From Brenneria izbisi (GTDB lineage Bacteria > Pseudomonadota > Gammaproteobacteria > Enterobacterales > Enterobacteriaceae), in NCBI RefSeq assembly GCF_025840185.1, contig NZ_JAMPJU010000011.1, forward strand, positions 62,001 through 126,000: DNA of 64,000 nucleotides, read 5' to 3'. Below are positions 50,116 through 60,819 of this stretch, one piece after another. The notes below the pieces were generated by a model. The model was not told the origin of the DNA and searched no databases. It saw only the letters and a program-made list of their open reading frames with translations. The translations under genes and the position numbers were made by a program. Each line of letters begins with the position of its first letter. Positions within the stretch are counted from its first letter, which is position 1.

Positions 50116-51054
50116 TCAATTAAAGGGTTTCAGATCGACACGCGCCATCATAGCGGCCAACTGAGGACGATCGGTAATGCCAACATTGCTTTGACTCACG
50201 GCCAACGCAGACACCGCCGTTGCCAAACGCAAAGTATGCTCACTGGACTCACGCATTAATAAGCCATAAATCAGTCCCCCAACCATGGAGTCACCTGCGC
50301 CTACGGTGCTGACCACGTCACAGGCAGGCGGCAATGCCCGCCATGCGCCGGATGCATTAACCCACAAGGCGCCTTCCGCCCCCAGTGAGATCACCACATG
50401 CGCGATCCCTTGCTCACGCAGTGCGTGCGCGGCATCAACCACATCCGCCAGCGTGGGTAATTTACGCCCCGCCCAGATTTCCAACTCGCGCCGGTTGGGT
50501 TTCACCAGCCAGGGTGCCGCTTTCAACCCCGCCACCAGCGCCTCGCGGCTACTATCAAAAATGATGCAGGGACAATGACTGCGCAAACGCGACATCCAGT
50601 CAGTGAACGCATCAGGATCGACCCCAGCCGGCAGACTGCCGCTGACTGCAACCATGTCAAACTGCCCCAGCCAACTCAGTGAGTCGTTAACGAAACGCTG
50701 CCAATCTTGCGATGTGACTTCAAAACCAGAAAAATTGAAATCGGTGACATCACCATCTTTTTCGGTCAATTTCACGTTGATACGTGTACGTCCCGGCACA
50801 ACCTGGAAACGGTTGGCAATGCCCAGTTCACTGAACAATTGCTGGAAACCATCCTGATTATCTTTGCCCAGGAATCCCCCTACCGTGACGTCAATACCAA
50901 GATCCTTCAACACCTTGGCAACGTTGATGCCTTTGCCGGCGGCGTGCAGACCCGCGGTCTGAACCAGATTCACTTCGCCCCGCTCAATTTCCGGGCAATA
51001 GCCAACCAGATCATAAGCCGGATTCAGGGTAATGGTGGCTACTCGCCTGCTCAT
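50116..51054 (-). CDS. fruK: 1-phosphofructokinase FruK
   Basis: PfkB-family kinase that phosphorylates fructose-1-phosphate to fructose-1,6-bisphosphate. 312 residues. The sugar-binding N-terminus [25 protein letters not shown] and the catalytic-base/anion-hole motif [11 protein letters not shown] are intact. The start overlaps the fruB stop by 4 bases, implying translational coupling. Confidence 0.96.
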   Translation of the reverse strand: MSRRVATITLNPAYDLVGYCPEIERGEVNLVQTAGLHAAGKGINVAKVLKDLGIDVTVGGFLGKDNQDGFQQLFSELGIANRFQVVPGRTRINVKLTEKDGDVTDFNFSGFEVTSQDWQRFVNDSLSWLGQFDMVAVSGSLPAGVDPDAFTDWMSRLRSHCPCIIFDSSREALVAGLKAAPWLVKPNRRELEIWAGRKLPTLADVVDAAHALREQGIAHVVISLGAEGALWVNASGAWRALPPACDVVSTVGAGDSMVGGLIYGLLMRESSEHTLRLATAVSALAVSQSNVGITDRPQLAAMMARVDLKPFN

Positions 51055-52184
51055 GCCGCCCCCTCGCCCAAACCAGAATTGATCGCGTCACCAATGGCGG
51101 CCAATGCTTGTTCCGCATCGTCGCCGCTCGCGGTAAAACGGAGTTTATGACCTTTCTTGACCCCCAACGCGACCACTTTCATCAGGCTGCGACCATTGGC
51201 CGGTTTGCCAGTACCATCCAGATTGGTGACGGTAATGTCGCTACTAAACTGCTTGATCACGCTCACCAGTATCGTCCCCGGACGCGCATGCAACCCATGC
51301 TCGTTGCGGATGGTAAACTCGGCCGTCAGCACTTCGCTCTCTTCCGGCACTTCGCTGGTCATCAGCGCCAGCAACGTGGCGGCATCGGCTTTCAGCAAGC
51401 GTTCAGCTTTTTGCGTGGTTAATAGTTTGGTCAGGTAGTCAATAGGCGCATAGGCCTGATCGTCCGCGGCAGTTACCGTTACGAGCATGGCGACGGCATT
51501 GCCATCGACACTGAAAGGCGCGGCCGGACGGGCAATCGCGGCGGCGCTGCTGAGGTTACCTTCAGCGCTGTCGCTAAACCAGATCCCTTGCCCCAGATAC
51601 AGCGGTTTATTACTGACCGCCGCGCTGACGAAACTGGCATCAGCCGCGCCAATCTGTTGCAGACGCCCGGCGTTCAGCGCCTGGAGCGTCAACAGGTTAT
51701 CCGTTGCCACATCCAATGAAATCAGCGAAGTATCGAAACGGAACTCGGCCAGTTGCTGCTCGCCCATCAGCAGGCTGCGCAATTCTTCCGCCGAATCGGT
51801 GTTTGCTAAACGGGCGGCGACGCGATCATCGCTGAGCACATGCGTAAGCTGACGCAATAGCGCCAGGTGCTCATCAGAGCGTGCGGCAATCCCCAGCACC
51901 ACGTAAGCGGTCTGGTTTTCACCCCAGGCAATGCCCTGCGGGAACTGAAAAACCTGTACGCCGGTTTTCAATACCAGATCGCGCGTGTCGGTGGTGCCGT
52001 GGGGGATCGCGATACCGCTTCCCAGATAAGTGGAGGTCTGCTGTTCGCGCTGCAACATGCCATCGACATACGCTGCGCTGACACATCCGGCCTCGGTCAG
52101 CGCTGAAGCAACAAGCTGTATGGCTTCCTGCTTATTGCTGGCCGTCGCGCCCAAATGAATATCTTGCTGTGACAACTGGAACAT
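51051..52184 (-). CDS. fruB: Fructose PTS EIIA-HPr fusion protein FruB (FPr)
   Basis: Cytosolic phosphocarrier that delivers phosphate to FruA. 377 residues: EIIA domain with phospho-histidine His62 in IAIPHGTTD, a linker domain (about 150-285), and a C-terminal HPr domain with His299 in GLHARPG. First gene of fruBKA. Two Cra sites lie upstream, so induction by fructose-1-phosphate is expected. Confidence 0.95.
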   Translation of the reverse strand: MFQLSQQDIHLGATASNKQEAIQLVASALTEAGCVSAAYVDGMLQREQQTSTYLGSGIAIPHGTTDTRDLVLKTGVQVFQFPQGIAWGENQTAYVVLGIAARSDEHLALLRQLTHVLSDDRVAARLANTDSAEELRSLLMGEQQLAEFRFDTSLISLDVATDNLLTLQALNAGRLQQIGAADASFVSAAVSNKPLYLGQGIWFSDSAEGNLSSAAAIARPAAPFSVDGNAVAMLVTVTAADDQAYAPIDYLTKLLTTQKAERLLKADAATLLALMTSEVPEESEVLTAEFTIRNEHGLHARPGTILVSVIKQFSSDITVTNLDGTGKPANGRSLMKVVALGVKKGHKLRFTASGDDAEQALAAIGDAINSGLGEGAA

Positions 52185-52206
52185 GGTTCTCCTCTCCCGC
52201 CAAAAC

Positions 52207-52220
52207 TTGAATCGTTTCAG
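52207..52220. promoter_or_regulatory. Cra (FruR) box 1 before fruB
   Basis: TTGAATCGTTTCAG matches the Cra consensus TGAATCGWTTCA closely and lies 23-36 bases before the fruB start, where bound Cra would block transcription. Confidence 0.82.
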
Positions 52221-52275
52221 CTTTTATGAGAAAAAAAGTAACGACTTAAATGAACATTTCAACAACAACAACATC

Positions 52276-52291
52276 GCTGAAACGTTTCACT
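52276..52291. promoter_or_regulatory. Cra (FruR) box 2 before fruB
   Basis: GCTGAAACGTTTCACT is a near-palindromic Cra-type site about 92-107 bases before the fruB start. A double operator is also known for E. coli fruB. The remainder of the 359-base gap to 52544 holds only a short perfect inverted repeat (52476-52491) with no clear role. Confidence 0.8.
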
Positions 52292-52543
52292 GATTCTGTT
52301 TCCATTACGTCATTAATGCAAGCGCGCCGCACCATTTACGTAATGAATTTATGATATCACGCACATTTTACACGCTACGTGACATCGTCTGACGATAAAA
52401 AAGCAAATTAAGCTGAAGCACTGCTGAAGAAAAAATATCGAAACCGGTTCGCCCCTGTTTCAGATATGTTGTTTAACCCAGCAAGCTGGGTAATAAATGA
52501 TAAAAATGGCTTCCGGCGCGGAACAAGCCGTGAATTGATATAA

Positions 52544-53398
52544 CTAAGCGAAAGCACCGAGCTTGCGGATAAACGCCGCCATATTATTGGTCAGAAAGCG
52601 GGTATCCGTAAACGCATCACCGGCGATCAACTGCGCGATTCCTGCCGAAAAATCGGCTAGACTGGCGGTAGATGCGCTTTGAAACCGGCTACTGCCGACA
52701 CTTTCCTGCATCTCCTCAACCTGTTCGGCCACGGCTGCGCGGTAATCTTTCACCCAGGTCGGGTGATTAATCGCCTTGAGCGTAAAAGAGGTCAGAATAT
52801 TGGCCCAATCCTTATTTTCCGCCAGTGCATTTTCAAGCGCTTCCAGCGTCTCCGGCTCGTAAAGCCGCATCAGATCAGTAGATTTGATATAATCCTCCGG
52901 TGCCCCGACGGGACGCTGCGGCAGCGTAGCGTAGCTAACCTGCCCGGTTTCCGGGTCAGTCGTTTTCGTATTGGCTATCGCGACGATACGGCGGATCGTA
53001 TCCATAAATTCCCGCGCCTCGGCGCCTTGCATGTAGTTAGCCGCTATATAGCCAGCTTGAGTCATACCCAGTTCCCGCAACGCGGCGCTTTCTTCATCGC
53101 TATTTCCGCTCGTCATGAAATTCGACTGGATGATTCCGTATACCGTTTCCTGCACCTCGGAAGACTGATTTTGCAACACCCGGCTCAGCGATTCATTAAT
53201 TTGAGGCGTAAAGAAATATCTGGCCGTATGTTCCACAACAGCGGATGCCGCCAATTGCCGACCTTCTGTACTGATCTGCACAGAGTCCGTATCATGCGTC
53301 AACTCAGGAATCGTGCCGTAAACCAGACCACGCGGCTCGTCTTGTTTTTTCAGATTATATAAATTGGTTTCCAACTGAACTGAATTTGAGATTTCCAT
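52544..53398 (-). CDS. Unrecognised protein of 284 residues
   Basis: I do not recognise this gene. The ATG at 53398 lies a few bases after GAGGA, a good ribosome-binding site. The protein is soluble-looking, with no signal peptide or membrane helix, and mostly helical and acidic. Near residue 40 it has DSVQISTEGRQLAASA, a serine-rich motif like those near the N-termini of FlgM-like and some secreted proteins; this is a resemblance only. There are no cysteines and no catalytic motif. It lies between fruB and yeiW, where E. coli has setB. An antisense frame of 227 residues is a shadow. Confidence 0.75.
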   Translation of the reverse strand: MEISNSVQLETNLYNLKKQDEPRGLVYGTIPELTHDTDSVQISTEGRQLAASAVVEHTARYFFTPQINESLSRVLQNQSSEVQETVYGIIQSNFMTSGNSDEESAALRELGMTQAGYIAANYMQGAEAREFMDTIRRIVAIANTKTTDPETGQVSYATLPQRPVGAPEDYIKSTDLMRLYEPETLEALENALAENKDWANILTSFTLKAINHPTWVKDYRAAVAEQVEEMQESVGSSRFQSASTASLADFSAGIAQLIAGDAFTDTRFLTNNMAAFIRKLGAFA

Positions 53399-53514
53399 AC
53401 TTTCCTCTTCAAACTTATTCCACCAAATCATCTCTGCATTAATTTAGATACTATCGGCAATCACGCCCGACATTTTAGTTCGACAGGGAAAACCTGAGCA
53501 GCGTTCCCGACGGC

Positions 53515-53796
53515 TCAGGTTACTCGCATAGATTCATGGCTATCAGGCGCGGTATCGGTTTCCAGCGTGATCAGATAAATCAGCGCCTCATCACGATGAC
53601 TGAAGCACATATCCGCTCGCGCCTGTAGCCCTGAGCAGACCGCCGGGCGCAAGGGCGAATAAAACAGCCCGCAGCGCATATCGGCCTCCAGATGGAGACA
53701 CCGCGTATTCGCGGGTTTACCGTTTGGCATGCCGGGTAACGGACTGGATATGGAAGGCGCGATACAACAGGCACCACAATCGGGGCGACAGTCCAT
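53515..53796 (-). CDS. yeiW: YeiW/YkgJ family cysteine-cluster protein
   Basis: Small protein of 93 residues of the UPF0153/YkgJ family, with a cysteine cluster likely to bind zinc or iron-sulfur. Cysteines are visible in [15 protein letters not shown] at the N-terminus, then RCLH, RCGLF, VCSGL and MCFS. The conserved [14 protein letters not shown] block matches E. coli YeiW. I chose ATG 53796, 9 bases after GGAG; the frame also opens at a TTG two codons earlier. Function unknown. Confidence 0.88.
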   Translation of the reverse strand: MDCRPDCGACCIAPSISSPLPGMPNGKPANTRCLHLEADMRCGLFYSPLRPAVCSGLQARADMCFSHRDEALIYLITLETDTAPDSHESMRVT

Positions 53797-53973
53797 CAGC
53801 AATCACTCCGGTGGGCTGACTGAAATAAGGAAGTGATATCACCATAACAGCCCGTCTGATAAACACCAATGCTTAATTCTCCACGCATCCGATAATTCCC
53901 GCTTGCCTGAATCCGGTGGCGCGAGTAACGTGTCGCCACAAAAATCTCACTCCTTTTTAATCAGGTAATTTTT

Positions 53974-54546
53974 ATGGCAAGAGCGAATGAAATTAAACGC
54001 GGTATGGTCGTGAACTATAACGGCAAGCTGCTATTGGTGAAGGATGTCGATATCCAGAGCCCAAGCGCCCGTGGTGCCAGTACGCTGTACAAAATGCGTT
54101 TTTCGGACGTCCGTACCGGGCTAAAAGTTGAAGAGCGTTTTAAAGGCGACGATATTCTCGACACCATCTCCTTAACGCGCCGAACAGTCACCTTTTCTTA
54201 TATTGATGGCGACGAATACGTCTTTATGGATGATGAAGACTACACGCCATATAACTTCAAAAAAGATCAGATCGAAGAAGAGTTGCTGTTCATTCCTGAA
54301 GGCGGCATGCCCGGTATTCAAGTTCTGTCCTGGGATGGCGAAATCATTGCGCTGGAATTGCCGCAAACCGTGGATATGGAAATTATCGACACCGCCCCCG
54401 GCATCAAAGGCGCCTCCGCCAGCGCCCGTAACAAACCGGCCACAATGAGCACCGGGCTGACTATTCAGGTGCCGGAATATTTGAGCGCAGGTGAAAAAAT
54501 CCGCATTCATATTCCTGAACGTCGTTATATGGGACGCGCGGAATAA
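53974..54546 (+). CDS. efpL: Elongation factor P-like protein EfpL (YeiP)
   Basis: Paralogue of elongation factor P that rescues ribosomes stalled at proline-rich and other sequences. 190 residues in three beta-barrel domains. The loop that reaches the peptidyl-transferase centre carries Arg33 (SPSARGAST) instead of the modified lysine of EF-P, as expected for EfpL. It needs no EpmA-type lysylation. It is divergent from yeiW, and zagA follows 108 bases downstream. Confidence 0.95.
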   Translation: MARANEIKRGMVVNYNGKLLLVKDVDIQSPSARGASTLYKMRFSDVRTGLKVEERFKGDDILDTISLTRRTVTFSYIDGDEYVFMDDEDYTPYNFKKDQIEEELLFIPEGGMPGIQVLSWDGEIIALELPQTVDMEIIDTAPGIKGASASARNKPATMSTGLTIQVPEYLSAGEKIRIHIPERRYMGRAE

Positions 54547-54557
54547 ACCGCAGCGCC

Positions 54558-54586
54558 GCAACACCGTTGTCGTCTGGCGGTGTTGC
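54558..54586 (+). terminator. Hairpin after efpL
   Basis: A perfect 9-bp stem GCAACACCG/CGGTGTTGC with an 11-base loop lies just after the efpL stop. No T-run follows, so termination would be incomplete. Confidence 0.45.
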
Positions 54587-54654
54587 ACTAATTAACGTCT
54601 GCGCCTATCTTCGGTATCAGTTTATTACCCGTTTAGGCTTTTGTTTGGGAGTTC

Positions 54655-55644
54655 ATGTTGCTCACTCACGTTAATCTCATCACCGGCTTTCTGGGAAGCG
54701 GCAAAACCACGACCATCCGTCACTTGTTATCACAAAAGCCGGAAGATGAAGTCTGGGCGGTGCTGGTCAACGAATTTGGCGAAATCGGCATTGATGGCGC
54801 GTTGCTGAGTGACAGCGGCGCATTCGTAAAGGAAATCCCCGGCGGCTGTCTGTGCTGCGTGAATGGCCTGCCCATGCAAGTTGGCCTGAACATGCTGTTG
54901 CAGCAGAAAAAACCGCATCGCCTGTTGATTGAACCCACCGGCCTCGGCCACCCCAAACAAATTATCGCCTTGCTCACCGCAGAAAGCTATCAGCCCTGGC
55001 TGACATTACAGACGACGCTGTGTCTGCTGGATGCCCGTCAACTGAGTGACGTCCGATATACCGGGAATGAAAACTTCCGCGATCAGTTGGCCGCCGCCGA
55101 TATCATCGTCGCCAACAAGCTGGAAACCTATCAGGAAGCGGATATCGCCGCCCTGCAACAATGGCGGCAGACGAACGGCGACGGACGGCAGTTCGTTACG
55201 GTCAGTCAAGGGCAAATAGCGTCAACATTGCTTGATTGGCCGCGCCAACGTCGCGGCGAACGACCTGACGGCGCAAACCATCATGTACACAAGCCAGTTC
55301 AGGGGCTGGCGGCGTTGCGACTCCCCGCCGGAGATGCCTGGCGTCGCGCCCTGAACCAGGGACAAGGGCATTACGCCTGCGGCTGGATTTTCTCGCCAGC
55401 TACCACCTTCGATACCGCCGCTCTGCTTGACTGGGTACGGCTGGCGCCTGTCAGTCGCGTGAAAGGCGTGATGCGCATCAAAGAAGGGACGTTGATTGTC
55501 AATCGTCAGGAACATGACCTGAATATTGAAACCAGGCCCGTCCCGCCACTCGACAGCCGCATTGAAGTGATTCACGATACCCCCGCTGAATGGAACACGT
55601 TGCAAGCTGCTTTGTTAAAGGCTCGTTTAACTATCATCGAGTAA
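54655..55644 (+). CDS. zagA: Zinc-binding GTPase, COG0523/CobW family (ZagA/YeiR)
   Basis: Metal-chaperone GTPase, 329 residues. P-loop GFLGSGKTT (11-19), metal-binding CLCC (65-68) in the GGCLCC motif, a histidine cluster HHVH near 207, and a C-terminal CobW_C domain (about 220-329). E. coli YeiR binds zinc and hydrolyses GTP. The guanine-specificity motif is NKLE (154-157) rather than NKxD, a conservative but notable change. It follows efpL on the same strand. Confidence 0.92.
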   Translation: MLLTHVNLITGFLGSGKTTTIRHLLSQKPEDEVWAVLVNEFGEIGIDGALLSDSGAFVKEIPGGCLCCVNGLPMQVGLNMLLQQKKPHRLLIEPTGLGHPKQIIALLTAESYQPWLTLQTTLCLLDARQLSDVRYTGNENFRDQLAAADIIVANKLETYQEADIAALQQWRQTNGDGRQFVTVSQGQIASTLLDWPRQRRGERPDGANHHVHKPVQGLAALRLPAGDAWRRALNQGQGHYACGWIFSPATTFDTAALLDWVRLAPVSRVKGVMRIKEGTLIVNRQEHDLNIETRPVPPLDSRIEVIHDTPAEWNTLQAALLKARLTIIE

Positions 55645-56021
55645 GCACGGGTATCATCCGACTTTATGTGACGTGCAGTGTTTAGTGTCTGCGCCCCCGC
55701 CGACACATTTCCTCGATAAAAATTTCGCCATTTAAGCGTTTTCCATATCGACATTTTTTTGCAAATTACATCATTAGATCTTATAAATAAAATGCCTAAA
55801 ACTTCTCGCAATCTGTTTATTGTTACGGTAGTCTCAACTAAGTTTGCTTTTCCCCGCTTAATGAGCTAGCGATTGGATAAGAAATGGTGCGCATTCTTGC
55901 ACACTTTCACCGCAGAACCTTTGGTGAGAAAGCTACCCTGTTTTAATCTGACTCTCGTTTTGTTTGGCATTTATTGCATAACGATTAGTATCGTTAAGGA
56001 CTTCAAGGGAACATAACAATA
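55645..56021. other. Intergenic region zagA-mepS
   Basis: This 377-base AT-rich region separates two plus-strand genes. It must contain the mepS promoter and leader, but I could not single out promoter elements with confidence. No coding potential is seen. Confidence 0.4.
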
Positions 56022-56609
56022 ATGGTCAAGTCTCAACCGATTCTGAGATATATCTGGCGGGCGCTGCCTGCTGTTGCGATAGCGATAACGCTTTCCGCAT
56101 GTAGTAGTAATGGTAATAATGCACTCAATCGAAACGATCAAACTGAGATGCGTGTAGTTAATGACAAAGAAAGTCTTTCACTACAAGCCTCTCAGGATGA
56201 ATTTGAGGCGATGGTGCGTAATGTGGATATCAAATCCAAATTACTTGACCAGTATGCCAGTTGGAAAGGCGTTCGTTACCGTTTAGGTGGCGACAGCCGC
56301 CGTGGTATTGATTGTTCCGCTTTCGTTCAACGCACTTTCCGCGAACAGTTTGATATGGATTTACCGCGTTCAACGTATGAACAACAGGGAGTGGGTCAAA
56401 AGATCCAACGAACCAAACTGCGTCCCGGTGATCTGGTTCTGTTCCGGGCGGGTTCAACCGGTCGCCATATCGGTATTTATATCGGTAATAATCAATTTGT
56501 TCATGCCTCAACCAGCAGCGGCGTGATGATTTCCAATATGGGTGATACTTATTGGAACAAGCGTTATCACGAAGCGCGTCGTGTGCTAAGTAAGGGAACC
56601 AACAGCTAA
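56022..56609 (+). CDS. mepS: Murein DD-endopeptidase MepS (Spr), lipoprotein
   Basis: Outer-membrane lipoprotein that cuts meso-Dap-D-Ala cross-links so that new peptidoglycan can be inserted; in E. coli its level is controlled by NlpI-Prc proteolysis. 195 residues, lipobox LSAC (Cys27), NlpC/P60 domain with catalytic Cys98 (GIDCSAFVQ), His149 (GRHIGIYIG) and His161 (FVHAS). A terminator follows. Confidence 0.96.
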   Translation: MVKSQPILRYIWRALPAVAIAITLSACSSNGNNALNRNDQTEMRVVNDKESLSLQASQDEFEAMVRNVDIKSKLLDQYASWKGVRYRLGGDSRRGIDCSAFVQRTFREQFDMDLPRSTYEQQGVGQKIQRTKLRPGDLVLFRAGSTGRHIGIYIGNNQFVHASTSSGVMISNMGDTYWNKRYHEARRVLSKGTNS

Positions 56610-56663
56610 CCGATTTTCTTCCCTGAATATGCTTTAAAATCAATACCAAACGAGATGATAAGA

Positions 56664-56693
56664 GCGCTGCTTAGCAATAAGCGGCGTTTTTTT
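56664..56693 (+). terminator. mepS terminator
   Basis: An 8-bp stem CGCTGCTT/AAGCGGCG (one wobble) with a 6-base loop and a seven-T run begins 55 bases after the mepS stop. Confidence 0.82.
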
Positions 56694-56877
56694 ATGGCGG
56701 TTTCGTCCTCCCACAATTATGGTAGGTTTCCTGGCCTGTTTCATGGTAAAAAGAAAAAATAAGGTTTATTAAGAGTAATGCTAATTATTTCAAGAACTTT
56801 ATGTCGAAAGAAATCATGATGGGACGCAGCGCCTGTATGCAGGCAACTGACGTCAAACGCAGGAGATTACCGTTAAG

Positions 56878-58686
56878 ATGTTGAAACGCGTCATTACTGC
56901 TGTATTGCTTTACGCCGTACATCTGGGAGGTTATGCCGACACCGTCGAGCATAGCACGGCCTTTGCAATGTTGGGCGAACCTAAATACCGCGCGGACTTC
57001 CGCCATTTTGACTACGTCAACCCTGATGCGCCGAAAGGCGGCAGTATCACGCTGAGCGCGCTCGGCACATTCGATAATTTCAACCGTTATGCGCTGCGCG
57101 GGGTCGCTGCCGCCCGAACAGAGCGCCTTTACGATTCGCTGTTTACGACATCCGCCGACGAACCCGGCAGCTATTATCCATTGGTGGCGCTGACTTCCCG
57201 CCACTCCCCTGATTTTCGTTGGATTGAAATCGACATGAATCCGCGAGCGCGTTTCCATGATGGCTCGCCGATAACCGCGGCTGATGTCGCGTTCACCTAC
57301 AACATGTTTATGACGCAAGGCGTACCGCAGTTTCGTCTCTATTTTAAAGGCGTTACCGCCATCGCCGTCGCTCCGCTTACCGTGCGTTTTGAGTTCCCGC
57401 AACCGGATAAAAACCGCATATTCAGTCTGCTTACGCTGCCAATTATGCCGGAGAAATTTTGGAAGAATCACAATCTGGCCGAACCGTTAGCCTATCCTCC
57501 CCCCGCCAGCGGCCCTTACCGAGTCACCGCCTATCGCACCGGACAGTATGTGACCTACTCACGGGTGCAGGATTACTGGGGGGCTGACCTGCCGGTCAAT
57601 AAAGGCCAGTACAATTTTGATAAGATACGCTATGACTACTACCTGGATGACAGCGTCGCGTTGGAAGCCTTTCGCGCCGGGGCATTTGATCTGCGCATAG
57701 AAAGCTCGCCCAAACATTGGGCGACACAATATAAAGGCGATAATTTCACCCGCGGCTATATCATCAAGCGGGATCAGGAAAATCAGTCTGCTCAGAATAC
57801 CCGCTGGCTGGCATTCAATATTCAGCGTCCGCTATTCAGCGATCGCCGGGTGCGCCAGGCGCTGACGTTGGCGTTTGATTTTAACTGGATGAATAAGGCG
57901 CTGTTTTACAACGCCTACCAGCGCGCCGATAGTTACTTTCAAAATACAGAATATGCCGCTCAGGGCGAACCAAGCGCGGAGGAGTTGGTCTGGCTGACGC
58001 CGCTAAAAGATAAGGTGCCGCCGGAAGTGTTCGGTCCGCGCTATCAGCCGCCTGCATCCGATGGCAGCGGCTATGATCGTGAACACTGGCTAACCGCATT
58101 GAAATTGCTGGAAGAGGCAGGTTGGGTGCTGAAAGATCAGAAGCTGGTTAACCGCCAGACCGGAAAGCCGTTTACCTTTGAACTGCTGCTGCCGAGCGCC
58201 GGGAATTCCCTGTATGTGTTGCCTTTTCAGCACAACCTGAAAAAGCTGGGCATCACGATGAACATCAGGAATATCGATAGCGCCCAGTTTACCAGCCGAT
58301 TACGCAACCGTGATTTTGATATGACGGCGACGCTGTACCTGGCGTTTCTCTACCCCACGGACGACCTGCAAATGCTTTGGCACTCGCAATATATTGATTC
58401 CAGCTACAATACGTCCGGCGTGCGCGATCCCGCTATCGATTCGCTGATTGACGAGATTACCCGGCATCAGGGGCAAAAAGCGCCGTTATTGTCATTGGGC
58501 CGCGCGCTGGACCGGGTACTGACCTGGAATCAGTTTATGATCCCGATGTGGTATTCCAATCATGATCGTTTCGCCTATTGGAACAAGTTTGCCATGCCAG
58601 CGATTTCCCCGACCTATTCACTTGGGCTCGATAGCTGGTGGTACGATGTTAAACAGGCGGCTACGCTGCCAGCAGAGCGACGTTAA
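56878..58686 (+). CDS. yejA: Peptide ABC transporter binding protein YejA
   Basis: Periplasmic solute-binding protein (family 5, oligopeptide type), 602 residues with a signal peptide ending near GGYA|DTV. It is the receptor of the YejABEF importer, which takes up peptides including microcin C and contributes to resistance to antimicrobial peptides. The family start FAMLGEPKYRADFRHFDYVN and the block VRQALTLAFDFNWMNK are clear. The ATG follows AGGAG. yejB starts 9 bases after the stop. Confidence 0.94.
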   Translation: MLKRVITAVLLYAVHLGGYADTVEHSTAFAMLGEPKYRADFRHFDYVNPDAPKGGSITLSALGTFDNFNRYALRGVAAARTERLYDSLFTTSADEPGSYYPLVALTSRHSPDFRWIEIDMNPRARFHDGSPITAADVAFTYNMFMTQGVPQFRLYFKGVTAIAVAPLTVRFEFPQPDKNRIFSLLTLPIMPEKFWKNHNLAEPLAYPPPASGPYRVTAYRTGQYVTYSRVQDYWGADLPVNKGQYNFDKIRYDYYLDDSVALEAFRAGAFDLRIESSPKHWATQYKGDNFTRGYIIKRDQENQSAQNTRWLAFNIQRPLFSDRRVRQALTLAFDFNWMNKALFYNAYQRADSYFQNTEYAAQGEPSAEELVWLTPLKDKVPPEVFGPRYQPPASDGSGYDREHWLTALKLLEEAGWVLKDQKLVNRQTGKPFTFELLLPSAGNSLYVLPFQHNLKKLGITMNIRNIDSAQFTSRLRNRDFDMTATLYLAFLYPTDDLQMLWHSQYIDSSYNTSGVRDPAIDSLIDEITRHQGQKAPLLSLGRALDRVLTWNQFMIPMWYSNHDRFAYWNKFAMPAISPTYSLGLDSWWYDVKQAATLPAERR

Positions 58687-58695
58687 GGAGTCGAT

Positions 58696-59796
58696 GTGGG
58701 AACTTACCTGTTACGCCGTCTGTTGCTGGTGATCCCAACGTTATGGGCGATTATCACCATTAACTTCTTTATTGTACAAATCGCGCCTGGCGGCCCGGTC
58801 GATCAGGCCATCGCCGCCATTGAGATGGGCCAGGGTAGCGGCTACACCGCCAGCGGCGGCATGGATGCCGGGCTCGCTCGCTCTGGCGGCAGCGGCGGTG
58901 CGCCAAACATTGAGAACACCTACCGCGGTTCGCGCGGTCTTGACCCGGAGGTCATTGAGGAAATTACCAAGCGTTATGGCTTTGATAAGCCGATCCATGA
59001 ACGTTATTTCAAACTGTTGTGGGATTATGTGCGGTTTGATTTCGGCGACAGTTTGTTTCGTGGATCATCGGTCATGCAACTTATCAAGGAAAGCATGCCG
59101 GTTTCGATTACGCTGGGGTTGTGGAGCACCTTAATTGTCTATCTGGTTTCCATTCCGCTGGGCATCAAAAAAGCCGTCAAAAACGGCACGCCGTTTGATA
59201 CTTGGAGCAGTACGCTGATTATTATCGGCTATGCGATCCCGGCGTTTTTGTTCGCCATCCTGCTGATTGTGCTATTCGCCGGCGGCAGTTATCTGGATTG
59301 GTTCCCGCTACGCGGCCTGGTATCCAGCAATTTTGATACGCTGCCCTGGTACGGCAAAATCACCGATTATCTTTGGCATATTACGCTGCCGGTATTGGCA
59401 TCGGTGATTGGCGGCTTCGCCACGCTGACCATGCTGACCAAAAACTCATTTATGGACGAAATCCGTAAGCAATATGTGGTGACTGCCCGCGCCAAGGGCC
59501 TGGATGAAAAGAGTATTCTTTACCGTCATGTTTTCCGTAATGCGATGTTGCTGGTGATCGCCGGGTTCCCGGCCATCTTTATTAGTATGTTTTTCACCGG
59601 TTCGTTGTTGATTGAAGTGATGTTTTCGCTGAACGGTCTTGGCTTATTGGGTTATGACGCCACGCTACAACGCGATTACCCGGTGATGTTCGGTACGCTG
59701 TATATTTTTACGCTGATCGGTCTGTTATTGAACATTATCAGCGATATGACTTATACGCTGGTTGATCCGCGTATTGATTTTGAGGGACGCCAATGA
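58696..59796 (+). CDS. yejB: Peptide ABC transporter permease YejB
   Basis: DppB-type inner-membrane permease, 366 residues, six helices. It starts with GTG (an ATG two bases earlier is out of frame) after AAGGAG. The N-terminal periplasmic loop contains a Gly/Ser-rich stretch (about 50-75) that is variable relative to E. coli. The coupling block [20 protein letters not shown] is intact. Its end overlaps yejE by 4 bases. Confidence 0.95.
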   Translation: MGTYLLRRLLLVIPTLWAIITINFFIVQIAPGGPVDQAIAAIEMGQGSGYTASGGMDAGLARSGGSGGAPNIENTYRGSRGLDPEVIEEITKRYGFDKPIHERYFKLLWDYVRFDFGDSLFRGSSVMQLIKESMPVSITLGLWSTLIVYLVSIPLGIKKAVKNGTPFDTWSSTLIIIGYAIPAFLFAILLIVLFAGGSYLDWFPLRGLVSSNFDTLPWYGKITDYLWHITLPVLASVIGGFATLTMLTKNSFMDEIRKQYVVTARAKGLDEKSILYRHVFRNAMLLVIAGFPAIFISMFFTGSLLIEVMFSLNGLGLLGYDATLQRDYPVMFGTLYIFTLIGLLLNIISDMTYTLVDPRIDFEGRQ

Positions 59797-60818
59797 GCCG
59801 ATTAAGCCCCATTAATCAGGCGCGCTGGGCGCGTTTTAAAAGTAACCGCCGCGGATACTGGGCGCTGTGGATGTTTCTGACGCTCTTCGTTATAACCTTA
59901 TTCTCAGAACTGATCGCCAATGATAAACCGTTGCTGGTGAAATACGACGGGCGGTTCTATACGCCGGTTATGGTCGATTACAGCGAAACCACCTTTGGCG
60001 GCCAGTTTGCCACCACCGCCGACTTCCGCGATCCTTACATCACGCAACGAATTGAAGAGCACGGTTGGGCAATATGGCCGCCTATCCGCTACAGCTACGA
60101 CACCATCAACTACGCCACCACCGTGTCGTTCCCTTCGCCACCCTCATGGCACAACCTGCTGGGTACGGACAGTCAGGGAAAAGATGTGGTGGCGCAGGTG
60201 TTATACGGCTTCCGTATCTCTCTGTTGTTCGGGCTGGCGCTGACTTCCCTTTCCAGTTTGATTGGGATTACTGTCGGCGCGACACAAGGATATTACGGCG
60301 GACAACTGGATTTGTGGGGACAGCGCTTTATTGAAGTCTGGTCCGGCATGCCGACCCTGTTTCTGATCATCCTGCTTTCCAGCGTGATTCAACCGGATTT
60401 CTGGTGGTTGCTGGGGATAACCGTCCTGTTCGGCTGGATGAGTCTGGTCGGCGTGGTGCGCGCGGAATTTCTGCGCACCCGCAACTTTGACTATATCCGC
60501 GCGGCCCAGGCAATGGGCGTCAGCGACCGGGTCATTATGTACCGCTGTATGCTGCCGAACGCCATGGTCGCCACATTGACCTATCTGCCTTTTATTCTGT
60601 GCGGATCAATCACCACGCTGACTTCACTGGATTTTCTCGGATTCGGCCTGCCGATGGGTTCGCCTTCGTTAGGTACACTGCTGCTGGAAGGCAAAAACAA
60701 CCTTCAGGCGCCCTGGCTGGGCATTACCGTATTTATGGTGCTATCCATTGTGCTGTCTTTACTCATTTTTATCGGCGAAGCGGTGCGCGACGCCTTTGAT
60801 CCCAGCAAGGCGCATTAA
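59793..60818 (+). CDS. yejE: Peptide ABC transporter permease YejE
   Basis: DppC-type permease, 341 residues: N-terminal helix, long periplasmic segment (about 50-130), then five helices. The [20 protein letters not shown] and [20 protein letters not shown] blocks are the family hallmarks. It overlaps yejB by 4 bases, and yejF begins 1 base after its stop. Confidence 0.95.
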   Translation: MSRLSPINQARWARFKSNRRGYWALWMFLTLFVITLFSELIANDKPLLVKYDGRFYTPVMVDYSETTFGGQFATTADFRDPYITQRIEEHGWAIWPPIRYSYDTINYATTVSFPSPPSWHNLLGTDSQGKDVVAQVLYGFRISLLFGLALTSLSSLIGITVGATQGYYGGQLDLWGQRFIEVWSGMPTLFLIILLSSVIQPDFWWLLGITVLFGWMSLVGVVRAEFLRTRNFDYIRAAQAMGVSDRVIMYRCMLPNAMVATLTYLPFILCGSITTLTSLDFLGFGLPMGSPSLGTLLLEGKNNLQAPWLGITVFMVLSIVLSLLIFIGEAVRDAFDPSKAH

Positions 60819-60819
60819 T

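Noticed and set aside
52679-53362. Plus-strand frame of 227 codons opposite the unknown protein
   Set aside because: No ribosome-binding site, Arg/His/Cys-rich composition typical of an antisense shadow; the minus-strand frame is longer with a good start signal.
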